Shown here piece after piece: positions 1 through 7,200 of a stretch of DNA of 10,577 nucleotides. A program made the translations under genes and the position numbers. Position 1 is the stretch's first letter. Each line of letters opens with the position of its first letter. The stretch is taken from the NCBI GenBank assembly GCA_020849725.1, contig JADLAZ010000290.1, positions 1-10,577 of the forward strand, given 5' to 3'. Source of the DNA: Chloroflexota bacterium. Lineage in GTDB: Bacteria; Chloroflexota; Chloroflexia; Thermomicrobiales; JADLAZ01. Below the pieces are notes generated by a model that saw nothing but the letters and a program-made list of their open reading frames with translations, ran no database searches and was not told where the DNA came from.

Positions 1-48
1 CGCACTGCGTCGCCACAACCACCACCGTGGCCCGTGCGTTTCCTGATG

Positions 49-54
49 TACAAT
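49..54 (+). promoter_or_regulatory. Candidate -10 element upstream of the HTH gene
   Basis: TACAAT differs from the sigma-70 -10 consensus at one base and is preceded by TG at 47-48. No good -35 hexamer lies 16-18 bp upstream. The flanking GTACAAT-S-GCG sequence recurs at 3492-3502 upstream of the phosphatase gene, which supports a shared promoter type. Transcription would start near 61, giving a leader of about 85 bases. Confidence 0.3.
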
Positions 55-147
55 CGCGGCGAGACGCGCCGTCGCCCGGCGCGGTGCTGACGCGAGACGG
101 GTCTAGGGTGGCTTGTGGCTGCCGCGACCCGGAACAGGCGCTGCGAC

Positions 148-426
148 ATGGACGATCGCCTGACACGACGGGTAGCCGGATTGACCGACCGACAGCGGCG
201 TCTGCTCCGCCTCGCCGCCGGTGGTGTCGGGCGGCCGGAGATCGCGCTGCGCCTGGGGCTGAGCGAGGCCGTCGTCGCGCGCGAGTTAGCGGCGCTCTAC
301 CGGGCGCTGGGCGTGCAGACGCGCGACGACGCGGCGCTGGTCTGGTGGGGGAGCCGCGAGGGCAGCCCCTCGCACCTGGCCGACGTCGCGCGCGACCTGC
401 TGGGCGACGACTTGCCGGGGGCATAG
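148..426 (+). CDS. Small stand-alone LuxR/GerE-type helix-turn-helix protein
   Basis: This is a 92-residue predicted DNA-binding regulator consisting of little more than a GerE-type HTH. The family signature starts with LTDRQRRLLRL (residues 12-22). It continues with the recognition-helix region PEIALRLGLSEAVVARELA (30-48) and the closing LGVQTRDDAAL segment (54-64), which corresponds to the usual LGVxxRxxA. Full-length LuxR-family proteins are typically 200 residues or more and carry a receiver or ligand domain in front. None is encoded here, so any signal input must come from expression level or a partner. The ATG at 148 is chosen because the homology begins soon after it. Its ribosome site is weak (AGG near 136-138). 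An in-frame GTG at 115 has AGGGTGG at 105-111 and is a real alternative. The gene converges on the kinase-like gene, with 30 bp between the stops. Its target is unknown. Confidence 0.72.
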   Translation: MDDRLTRRVAGLTDRQRRLLRLAAGGVGRPEIALRLGLSEAVVARELAALYRALGVQTRDDAALVWWGSREGSPSHLADVARDLLGDDLPGA

Positions 427-456
427 TCCGCGGCGCGGCGTGCTGATGCGTGGTGC

Positions 457-1314
457 TCAGCCGTGGGTCTTGGCCGCCTGGCGCTCGAACCAGGCTAGCA
501 GATCGCGCCGCTGGATCAGCAGCAAGTCATTGCCAACCCGCAGTGCCTCCAACTCGCCACCATAGATCGCGTGGCGCAGGATTTCCGGGTTCAACATCAG
601 CAGACTAGCCGCTTCATGAACCGTGTAGACCTCCTGACGCAGCCGTCGCGTGCTGGCATCGTCGGCTGGGGCACGGAGCATGTCAGCGGCGCGCGCGGCG
701 GCAACGATCGCCGCCACCGCCATCGTCGTCGTGCAGCGACCGGTATTGACGACCAGGCCATATAGTTCGGGTGACTGCCACGCGGCGCCATACTCAGTCG
801 ATAGGTAGCTGGCGCGGGCCTGGTCGCTGGCCTCGATCAGCCGCTCCGCCTCAGTGTGGGTCACCGCGCGCATCCGCATCACGCGCTCCAGCCGGTTGGC
901 CTGCGGCGCGGTGACGAAAACGTGAACCGCGTGCGGCACGTCACGCAGCACCACCTGACTGCCCCGTCCGACGATGACGGCGCTGCCGGTACTCGCTAGC
1001 TCGCGCATAATCACTTCCAGCATGTCGCGATAGGCGCTGCTGGTGATGCCGCGCACACCGAGGCTGGCGTCTTCCTCGTCGCCAGCCGGTTCACCGTCCG
1101 CCGGTGGGTGTAGCGACAGCATGCTGACCAGCCGGTTGGTCAGCGAGCGGTTTTGCATCTCCGTCGCCGCCATCTCCGGGGTGATGCCGAGGCGTGTCGC
1201 GGCCAGTTGAATCACTTCTTTGTCGTAGTACGGGACGCCGAGTTCCCGCGCCACATCGCGCGCCAACTCGTCGCCGCCGCTGCCCATCTGCCGGGCGATG
1301 GTGACGACAGCCAT
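457..1314 (-). CDS. Cytidylate-kinase-like protein fused to an excisionase-type DNA-binding domain
   Basis: This is a 285-residue two-domain protein. Residues 1-210 match the cytidylate-kinase-like family. The evidence is TIARQMGSGGDELA at the N-terminus (glycine-rich loop at 11-14), YYDKEVI at 29-35, VIVGRGSQ at 113-120 and YGAAWQSPELYGLVVNTG at 175-192. The loop lacks the Lys of a classical GxxxxGK P-loop. As I recall this is normal for this family and separates it from true Cmk, so CMP phosphorylation should not be assumed. Residues 211-228 look like a linker. Residues 229-277 (YTVHEAASLLMLNP..., then a basic DLLAWFERQ end) resemble the excisionase/MerR-like HTH domain. The ATG at 1314 is supported by AAGGAGGAGG at 1327-1318. 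A 176-bp gap separates it from dtd upstream, so it may have its own promoter. A nucleotide- or phosphate-sensing regulator is a plausible but unproven role. Confidence 0.82.
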   Translation of the reverse strand: MAVVTIARQMGSGGDELARDVARELGVPYYDKEVIQLAATRLGITPEMAATEMQNRSLTNRLVSMLSLHPPADGEPAGDEEDASLGVRGITSSAYRDMLEVIMRELASTGSAVIVGRGSQVVLRDVPHAVHVFVTAPQANRLERVMRMRAVTHTEAERLIEASDQARASYLSTEYGAAWQSPELYGLVVNTGRCTTTMAVAAIVAAARAADMLRAPADDASTRRLRQEVYTVHEAASLLMLNPEILRHAIYGGELEALRVGNDLLLIQRRDLLAWFERQAAKTHG

Positions 1315-1405
1315 GGTCCTCCTCCTTGCCGCACCTCGGATGGCAGCGCCGCCGCACCTGCCGCAGTTACCGCTCCAGCATGCCCAGTCTGCACCGTGGT
1401 CGGTT

Positions 1406-1436
1406 GCAGATGCGCGCCCAAACGTGGCGCGTCTGC
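1406..1436 (-). promoter_or_regulatory. Bulged stem-loop between dtd and the kinase-like gene
   Basis: The arms GCAGA-tg-CGCGCC (1406-1418) and GGCGCGTCTGC (1426-1436) pair over 11 bp with a two-base bulge and a 7-base loop. The element lies 55 bases after the dtd stop and about 90 bases before the kinase-like start. There is no T-run on either strand, so it is not a standard intrinsic terminator. It could be a dtd 3' end structure or a 5' leader hairpin of the kinase-like mRNA. Confidence 0.4.
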
Positions 1437-1442
1437 TTCAGA

Positions 1443-1473
1443 ATAGTCTCAGGCAGGCGTGCCGCGATTTCAA
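1443..1473 (-). promoter_or_regulatory. Weak candidate promoter for the kinase-like gene
   Basis: On the minus strand TTGAAA (1473-1468) matches five of six -35 bases. It is followed after 19 bp by GACTAT (1448-1443), a poor -10. Transcription would begin close to 1436, exactly where the stem-loop at 1406-1436 starts. The spacing is long and the -10 is weak, so this is only suggestive. Confidence 0.22.
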
Positions 1474-1490
1474 GCGCGCCAGTGACGCAA

Positions 1491-1940
1491 TCAGGCCCAC
1501 CCGTCATCACTCAGCACGATCGTGACCGGTCCGTCATTCACGAGCGACAGTGCCATCACCGCGCCGAAGCGGCCGGTTGCGACGCGCAGGCCGCGCTGCC
1601 GCAGCAGGCTGACGCACCGCTCCACCAGTGGCGCGGCCAGCGCCGGAGGTGCGGCGCGGCTGAAACCCGGCCGCCGGCCGCGATCGGTGTCGGCGTAGAG
1701 GGTAAACTGAGAGACGATCAGGATCTCGGACCCGGCGTCGGCCGCGGCCAGGTTCATCCGTCCGGCGCGGTCGTCGAAGATGCGCATTCCAGCGACCTTG
1801 TCAGCCAGCCAGGCGGCCGCCGCTTCGCCATCCGACGGCCCGATGCCGACTAGCACGACCACTCCCGGCCCGATCGCGCCGACGATCTCGCCATCGACCG
1901 CGACACTGGCCTGGCTGACTCGCTGGCAGACGGCACGCAT
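1491..1940 (-). CDS. dtd: D-aminoacyl-tRNA deacylase
   Basis: This cytoplasmic homodimeric proofreading enzyme hydrolyses D-aminoacyl-tRNAs (and glycine mischarged on tRNA-Ala), freeing tRNA for reuse. The 149-residue length is typical of DTD. The opening MRAVCQRVSQASVAVDGE is standard. Both catalytic-site motifs are present: SQFTLYAD at residues 77-84, and the cross-subunit Gly-cisPro motif within LVNDGPVT (G137-P138), preceded by ATGRFGAVM (121-129). GRRPGFSRAAPP (88-99) corresponds to the conserved RPSFxxAxxP stretch, with Gly where Ser is usual. The ATG at 1940 has GGAGG at 1951-1947, six bases upstream, almost touching the ureohydrolase stop at 1953-1955. The pair is therefore probably one transcript with coupled translation. 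The link to the ureohydrolase is likely positional rather than functional. Confidence 0.95.
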   Translation of the reverse strand: MRAVCQRVSQASVAVDGEIVGAIGPGVVVLVGIGPSDGEAAAAWLADKVAGMRIFDDRAGRMNLAAADAGSEILIVSQFTLYADTDRGRRPGFSRAAPPALAAPLVERCVSLLRQRGLRVATGRFGAVMALSLVNDGPVTIVLSDDGWA

Positions 1941-1952
1941 CCCTCGCCTCCA

Positions 1953-3086
1953 TCAGTCGCGGCGCGGTGGGTGCGGACCGGGCGCGCCCGGCAGATCGAG
2001 CAGGCCCAGCGGCGCCAGCGCCGGCCGGCGGCCGAGCTTGCCGGCGCTGACCAGTGTTGCCAGCACCTCCATGATCGCCCTTCCGCCCAACAGTGCCGTC
2101 AGATCAGCGACATCGTAGGGTGGCGACACCTCGACGATCTCCAGGCCGGCCAGCCCCTCGCGCGCGGCCAGCCGCAGCATCCGGAAGATCTCTCGCGGCA
2201 GCAGCCCACCCGGCTCCGGCGTGCCGGTGCCCGGCGCGAACGCCGGGTCGACGACGTCGATGTCGAACGACAGCCAGACCGCGCGCGCGCCCTTCCACGC
2301 CACATCGAGCGCGTACTCCATCACCCGCTCCAGCCCGTACCGGTCGACATCGTCGAGCGTGATCACGGTCGCTCGTCGATCGCGCGCGACGCGCAAGCCG
2401 GGTCGGGAGCCGGTCCAACCGCCAATGCCGACCTGCACCAGGTTGGTGGCCGGGGCATTCGGCAGGTTGGTGGCGTGGAAGAAGGGCGAGCCGTGCATGC
2501 GCTCGTCGAACATCGTCTCGGTCAGATCGCTGTGGCGGTCGAAGTGGATGATCCCGATCGTGCCGTCAACATGTGGCGCCAGGCCGCGCACCGTCGGATA
2601 GCCGATCGCGTGATCGCCGCCCAGCACCACGGCGAACACCTGCCGCTCGGCGACGTAGCTCACGGCGTCGGCGATCTGATCGAAGCTCTTCTCCAGGTTG
2701 GCCGGCATCACCTGCACATCACCCACGTCGACCATGGCCAGCGCCTCGTGCAACTCCAGGCCCCAGGCCGTGTTGTAGGAGCCGCCGAGCATCGACGCCT
2801 GGCGCAGCGCCTGTGGGCCGAAGCGTGTGCCCGGCCGATAGGTCGTGCCCGCATCCAGCGGCGCGCCCAGAAAGACGACCTCCTGGCCGTCGAGCTGACG
2901 CATGTCCTCCAGGAACGGGACACCGATGAAGGTGCCGCCAGGGGCGGGTGTCGGCGCCCAGCGGCCGCGCCGAAACAGCGTCAGCGACCGATCACGCACG
3001 CTGGCAGCGGCCGGCAGACCGTGCAGGCGAACTTGCTCGGCTCGCTCGCGGGCGCGTGGCGAGTCGAGCGCGGCCTCCTGCTCCAT
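1953..3086 (-). CDS. Agmatinase/arginase-family ureohydrolase, possibly guanidine-hydrolase-like
   Basis: This 377-residue binuclear-metal hydrolase would split urea from agmatine or another guanidino compound. All metal-ligand motifs are present: GGDH (156-159), HFDRHSD (ligands D183, H185, D187) and SFDIDVVDP (D275, D277). They are followed by GTGTPEPGGLLPRE (286-299) and the C-terminal EVSPPYDVADLTAL (319-332). Classical agmatinases have DAHxD. The Arg in DRHSD, the GIGGW at 220-224 and about 68 residues before the fold begins (FLGAPLDAGTTYRPGTRFGP) recall the nickel guanidine hydrolase branch (Synechocystis Sll1077/GdmH). However, the GTGxPEPGG position that I recall as Trp there is Thr289 here. 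The ATG at 3086 is chosen because GGGAG (3098-3094) sits seven bases upstream. An ATG at 3260 would add 58 Arg/Pro-rich residues unlike the family. The gene leads a probable operon with dtd. The family call is firm; the substrate is not. Confidence 0.9.
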   Translation of the reverse strand: MEQEAALDSPRARERAEQVRLHGLPAAASVRDRSLTLFRRGRWAPTPAPGGTFIGVPFLEDMRQLDGQEVVFLGAPLDAGTTYRPGTRFGPQALRQASMLGGSYNTAWGLELHEALAMVDVGDVQVMPANLEKSFDQIADAVSYVAERQVFAVVLGGDHAIGYPTVRGLAPHVDGTIGIIHFDRHSDLTETMFDERMHGSPFFHATNLPNAPATNLVQVGIGGWTGSRPGLRVARDRRATVITLDDVDRYGLERVMEYALDVAWKGARAVWLSFDIDVVDPAFAPGTGTPEPGGLLPREIFRMLRLAAREGLAGLEIVEVSPPYDVADLTALLGGRAIMEVLATLVSAGKLGRRPALAPLGLLDLPGAPGPHPPRRD

Positions 3087-3207
3087 GGCCCAGCTCCCGC
3101 GCAACTCGTTCTGCTGGAGCGGCGGCTCCGCTGGCGGTCGACTCGGCACTCCAGTCGGAGACGAGGGCGCGCTGTGGCGCGGGCCATGGCGGCGGCGGGC
3201 GGGCCGA

Positions 3208-3227
3208 CGCGGCGACCGGTCGCCGCG
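3208..3227. repeat. Perfect 20-bp palindrome (operator or hairpin candidate)
   Basis: CGCGGCGACC is followed directly by its exact reverse complement GGTCGCCGCG. It lies in non-coding DNA about 120 bp before the ureohydrolase start and about 80 bp downstream of its candidate transcription start. It could bind a dimeric repressor. As RNA it could form an 8-bp stem with a CCGG loop. The symmetry is seen directly; the function is inferred. Confidence 0.5.
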
Positions 3228-3307
3228 GTGGCGGTGCCCCTGGTCAAACCGACCGCCCATCTACCATCACTTCCGCTGTGCCATCGATCCTGGTTTCACC
3301 CGCAGCG

Positions 3308-3337
3308 AGTGTAGGGTGCTGGGCAGCGGGTCGTCAA
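3308..3337 (-). promoter_or_regulatory. Candidate promoter of the ureohydrolase-dtd operon
   Basis: On the minus strand TTGACG (3337-3332, five of six -35 matches) is followed after 18 bp by TACACT (3313-3308, four of six -10 matches). The start site would be near 3301, giving a leader of about 215 bases that includes the 20-bp palindrome. Confidence 0.42.
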
Positions 3338-3469
3338 TCGGCGTTGCCGCGCGGCCTCCCGTCAGGAATAGGGCGTCGTGCCCCCGCCCACCCGAGCATC
3401 GCGGCGTCAGCCGGCCGGAGTCGACGCGCTTGGTCCGGAGATCTGGGCGTTGGGTCACGGTGTCACCCG

Positions 3470-3498
3470 TTCCCGGCGACAGCCGCGCCCCGTACAAT
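3470..3498 (+). promoter_or_regulatory. Candidate promoter of the histidine phosphatase gene
   Basis: TACAAT at 3493-3498 is one base from the -10 consensus and sits in the same GTACAAT-S-GCG context as at 49-54. A weak TTCCCG at 3470-3475 lies at 17-bp spacing. The leader would be only about 30 bases. The repeated GTCAC (3454-3458 and 3462-3466) just upstream sits where a regulator could act. Confidence 0.45.
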
Positions 3499-3524
3499 GG
3501 CGAAGGCACCGACGACCTGACCGT

Positions 3525-3530
3525 GGGAGG
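3525..3530 (+). promoter_or_regulatory. Ribosome binding site deciding a GTG start
   Basis: GGGAGG lies four bases before the GTG at 3535. This is a strong though closely spaced Shine-Dalgarno match. It supports starting the phosphatase at this GTG rather than at any in-frame upstream codon, because the family's Leu-Ile-Arg-His-Gly core follows only four residues later. Confidence 0.6.
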
Positions 3531-3534
3531 CTGT

Positions 3535-4248
3535 GTGGCAACGGGCTTGTATCTCATCCGGCACGGCGAATCATTCGCTAACGTCCAGCCGATCATCGGC
3601 GGCATGCAGGGCGACGTCGGCCTGACCCCACGCGGGCACCGCCAGGCAGCGCTGCTGGAGCAGCGCCTGGCGGCGCGCGGGCCACGGTCTCACGTGCTGT
3701 ACACGAGCACGCTGCCGCGCGCCGTTCAGACCAGCGCCTACGTCGCGCGCGCTCTCGGCCTGCCGGTGCAACTCGACGAGGACTGGCAGGAGCTGCGGCC
3801 CGGCGAGGCGGACGGTCTGTCAGTGGCCGAGTGGAAGCGGCGCTACGACCCGTCCGACCGCATCGGCCAGGACCCGTTTCAGCCATTCGCGCCCGGCGGC
3901 GACAGCTGGGCCACCTTTCTGGTGCGGATTGGCAGCGCGCTCAACCGCGTGGTCGAGCGGCATCCCGACCAGACCGTCGTCGTCGTGTGTCACGGCGGCG
4001 TCCTGAGCGCCTCAATGTTCCACGCTGCCGGCCTCGGACCGCGTGCGCTGAACTTGCTGTTCGACGTGCGCAACACGAGCATCACCCACTGGCGGTACTT
4101 CCCGGCGCGCGACGCGGCGGTCGACTGGCCGGGATCGGCGTCGCTGTCGCGCTGGTCCCTCGTCACGTTCAACGACACCGCCCACCTCGAGGCCGACCAT
4201 TTGGACGTCGACACCCATGAGGCGGTGCCGACTCCCGTCGTGGAATAG
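3535..4248 (+). CDS. Histidine phosphatase (phosphoglycerate-mutase-like) family protein
   Basis: This 237-residue phosphotransfer enzyme uses a phosphohistidine intermediate. The catalytic set is complete. LYLIRHGES (5-13) contains the nucleophile H10 with R9. YTSTLPRAVQTS (56-67) supplies R62. WQELRPGEADG (84-94) supplies the acid E86. VVVVCHGGV (148-156) supplies the second histidine, H153. The rest is one domain with no signal peptide or membrane segment, so it is cytoplasmic. Substrate cannot be read from these motifs: related proteins include cofactor-dependent phosphoglycerate mutases, alpha-ribazole phosphatases and broad-specificity phosphatases. At 237 residues, with an unusual C-terminal tail after about 200, it does not look like a canonical GpmA. 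The GTG start at 3535 follows GGGAGG. It is transcribed alone and converges on gltB, with only 15 bp between the stop codons. Confidence 0.9.
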   Translation: MATGLYLIRHGESFANVQPIIGGMQGDVGLTPRGHRQAALLEQRLAARGPRSHVLYTSTLPRAVQTSAYVARALGLPVQLDEDWQELRPGEADGLSVAEWKRRYDPSDRIGQDPFQPFAPGGDSWATFLVRIGSALNRVVERHPDQTVVVVCHGGVLSASMFHAAGLGPRALNLLFDVRNTSITHWRYFPARDAAVDWPGSASLSRWSLVTFNDTAHLEADHLDVDTHEAVPTPVVE

Positions 4249-4254
4249 GCCGCT

Positions 4255-4276
4255 CCAGCGCGCTCAGGCGCGCTGG
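4255..4276. terminator. Hairpin shared by convergent phosphatase and gltB
   Basis: CCAGCGCGC (4255-4263) and GCGCGCTGG (4268-4276) form a perfect 9-bp stem with a four-base loop. The loop contains the whole gltB stop codon (4266-4264 on the minus strand). It begins seven bases after the phosphatase stop. The stem is strong in both directions, as expected for a bidirectional terminator between convergent genes. Neither side has a T-run, so it may slow polymerase or protect mRNA ends rather than act as a classical intrinsic terminator. Confidence 0.45.
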
Positions 4277-7200
4277 GTGAGCAGCTCCGGCTCATCCGGG
4301 CCGACGATCGCCCCCGCTACCGGGTGGGGAACCACCTTCCAGAAGCGCCCTCGCGCATCGGTCCAGCGCTCCAGGATGCGCGTAGCATGGGCGCTGCCGG
4401 TCAGGTCGGCATGGCGTTCGATCATGGTGCGCAACTCCGCCTCATCGATGGGGCTGGCCAGGCGCGTCAGGCCGACCATCTCGGTGTTGCAGCGAGTCGG
4501 GAACTGGTCAGCCTCATCATAGACGTAGGCGACGCCGGCCGACATGCCGGCGGCGAAGTTGAGGCCGGTCGGGCCGAGAACGATGATCATACCCTCGGTC
4601 ATGTACTCGCAGCCGTGATCGCCGCAGCCCTCAACCACCGCCCGCGCGCCGGAGCAGCGCACACCGAACCGCTCACCAGCTCGGCCAGCGGCAAACAACT
4701 GGCCGCCGGTCGCCCCATAGAGGACGGTGTTGCCGGCGATGACGTTCTCCTGGCTGGCGAAGCGGGCTTCCGGCCGGGGCCGGATGACGATCGTGCCGCC
4801 GGCCATTCCCTTGCCAACGTAGTCGTTGGCCTCACCCGTCAGCGTCAGATCGACGCCCGGTGTCAGGAACGCGCCGAACGACTGGCCGGCGCTGCCGGTG
4901 AAGGCGATCCGAATCGTCCCGTCCGCCAGGCCACGGTTGCCGTAGCGGCGCGCGATCTCACCACTCAGGCGCGCGCCGACAGTGCGGTTCCAGTTGCGGA
5001 TCGCGTAGGTGAGCGACACGGGCTGCCCCCGCTCCACCGCGCGCGCCGCATCCCGAAGGATCTGGTCATCAAGGGGCGGCTCTTCCTGGCGGTCCTTTAG
5101 CTCCTGCCGGCTGGACAGCGGCTCCTTGCCGATCAGATCGGCCCGCGCCGCCAGGGGCGCCAGGTTGAGCTTGCGGCTGTGATGCCCATCGGCCGGCGCA
5201 CGCTGCGCCAGCAGGTCGGCCCGGCCGATGATCTCGTCGAGCGAGCGCGCGCCGATCTTGGCCAGCCACTCACGAACCTCGGCGGCCAGCAGCGTCAGGA
5301 AGTTGACGATGTAATCCGGTTTGCCGGCAAACTTAGCGCGCAGGATTGGGTTCTGCGTCGCGATGCCGGTCGGGCACGTGTTCAGATGGCAGGCCCGCGC
5401 CATGTCGCAGCCGATGGCGACCACGGCAGCCGTACCGAAGCCATACTCCTCCGCGCCCAGCAGCGCCGCGATGATCACGTCGCGACCGGTCATCAGGCCG
5501 CCGTCGGTGCGCAGCTTGACGCGAGCGCGCAGCCCGTTCATCACCAGCACTTGCTGCGTCTCGGCCAGGCCAAGCTCCCAGGGACAGCCGGCGTGCTTGA
5601 TCGACGACAGCGGCGAGGCGCCAGTGCCGCCGGAGTGGCCCGAGATGAGGATGTAGTCGGCGTGGGCCTTCGCCACGCCGGCGGCGATCGTGCCGACACC
5701 AGTCTCGCTGACCAGTTTAACGCCGACGCGCGCGCGCGGGTTGGCGACCTTCAGGTCGTAGATCAACTGTGCCAGGTCTTCAATCGAGTAGATATCGTGG
5801 TGCGGCGGCGGTGAGATCAGGGGGATGCCGGGGATGGTGTGGCGCAGCCGGGCGATCAGCGGGCTGACCTTGGCAGCTGGAATCTGGCCGCCCTCGCCTG
5901 GCTTGCTGCCCTGCGCCATCTTGATCTCAAGCTCGGTCGCCCGCGCCAGATACTCCGGCGTCACGCCGAACCGGCCCGAGGCGACCTGCTTGGTGGCCGA
6001 GTTGGCCGAGTCGCCGTTTGGAAAGGGGGTCCACCAGGCCGGGTCCTCGCCGCCCTCGCCGGTGTTGGAGCGCCCGCCGATGCGGTTCATGGCGATGGCG
6101 ATCGTCGAGTGCGCCTCCGGACTGAGTGCCCCGAGCGACATCGCCTGGCTGGTGAAGCGACGCCGGATCGACTCGACCGACTCGACCTCGTCGATCGACA
6201 CCGTATCGCCGATGGGGCGCACATCAAGCAGATCGCGAATGGCGGCCGGCGGCCGCGAGTAGACCAGGCCGACGTATGCCTGCCAGTCGTCCCACGCGCC
6301 GGAGCGCGCCGCCTTCTGCAGCGCCGGCACGGTCGACGGGCTGTAGGCATGGTACTCGCCGTCACGCCGGAAGCGGTACAGGCCCAGGTCGTGCAGCCGG
6401 TTGCCGAGCGTGTCGAGGAAGGCCACGGCGTGCCGCCGCAACACCTCGCCAGCCAGATCATCCAGCGTGGCCCCACCCAGGCGCGACGGTGTGTCAGTGA
6501 AGTAGCGGCCGATGATGTCCTCATCCAGCCCGATCGCCTCGAAGATCTGGGCGCCGCGATAGGCACTCAGCGCCGAGATGCCCATCTTGGACATGACCTT
6601 GCGGATGCCGTCCTCGACGGCTTTGCGGAAGTAGGTGTGCGCTTGCGCCGCGGTCAGGTCGGGGTGGGTGCGCGTGCCGGCGAGGCTGGCCACGCCGTCC
6701 CAGGCTAGCGACGGATAGACTGCCGACGCGCCGTAGCCGACGAGCAGGCAGAAGTGGTGGATGTCCCAGGCATCGCCGGTCTCGATGATCAGGTCAGCCT
6801 GCAGGCGCAGCCCCGTCTGAATGAGCCGGTGATGGACAGCGCTGACGGCCAGCAGCATCGGGATCGGCGCGTGATCGGCGTCGACGCCGCGGTCGCTCAG
6901 GATCAGGAGCGCCGCGCCGCGCCGCACGGCGGCGACGGCCTCCGCGCACAGGGCCTCCAGTGCCGGCTCGAGTCCATCTGGGCCGGCGGCAGCCAGGAAG
7001 AGCGCCGGCAATTGCGCCACGGCGAAGGCCGGGTCACCGGTAGCGAGCACAGCAGCGAATTGCTCGGCCGACAGCACCGGGCTGGTCAGGCGGATGAGAT
7101 GTGCGTGCTCGGGGGTTTCCTCAAGAAGGCTGCGACGCCGACCGACGTAGGCGTCGAGCGACATGACCAACTCTTCGCGCAGCGGGTCGATCGGTGGGTT

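Larger units (their letters stand above)
3087..3534. other. 448-bp divergent intergenic region
   Basis: This region separates the minus-strand ureohydrolase from the + strand phosphatase. Open frames across it on both strands are Arg/Pro-rich and resemble no family I know, so I read it as non-coding. It holds a candidate promoter for each neighbour, a perfect 20-bp palindrome at 3208-3227, and an imperfect inverted repeat at 3452-3468 (7-bp arms, one mismatch) upstream of the phosphatase promoter. I looked for the ykkC-type guanidine riboswitch folds that would fit a guanidine hydrolase and did not recognise one. Confidence 0.6.

Noticed and set aside
427..456. Terminator between the convergent HTH and kinase-like genes
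   Set aside because: Only a 5-bp stem with a 10-base loop (442-446 with 457-461) and no T-run is present, which is too weak to call.
3087..3260. 58-residue N-terminal extension of the ureohydrolase starting at an ATG at 3260
   Set aside because: It is Arg/Pro/His-rich and unlike the family. The ATG at 3086 has a well-placed GGGAG, and the 20-bp palindrome lies inside the would-be extension.
3087..3301. Guanidine riboswitch in the ureohydrolase leader
   Set aside because: I searched by eye for ykkC-type conserved stretches, given the guanidine-hydrolase-like motif, and saw none. A covariance-model search could still overturn this.
2902..3534. Long + strand frame running from inside the ureohydrolase into the phosphatase
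   Set aside because: It is antisense to a clear gene and compositionally Arg/Pro-rich. Phosphatase homology begins only at GTG 3535, right after a strong ribosome site.
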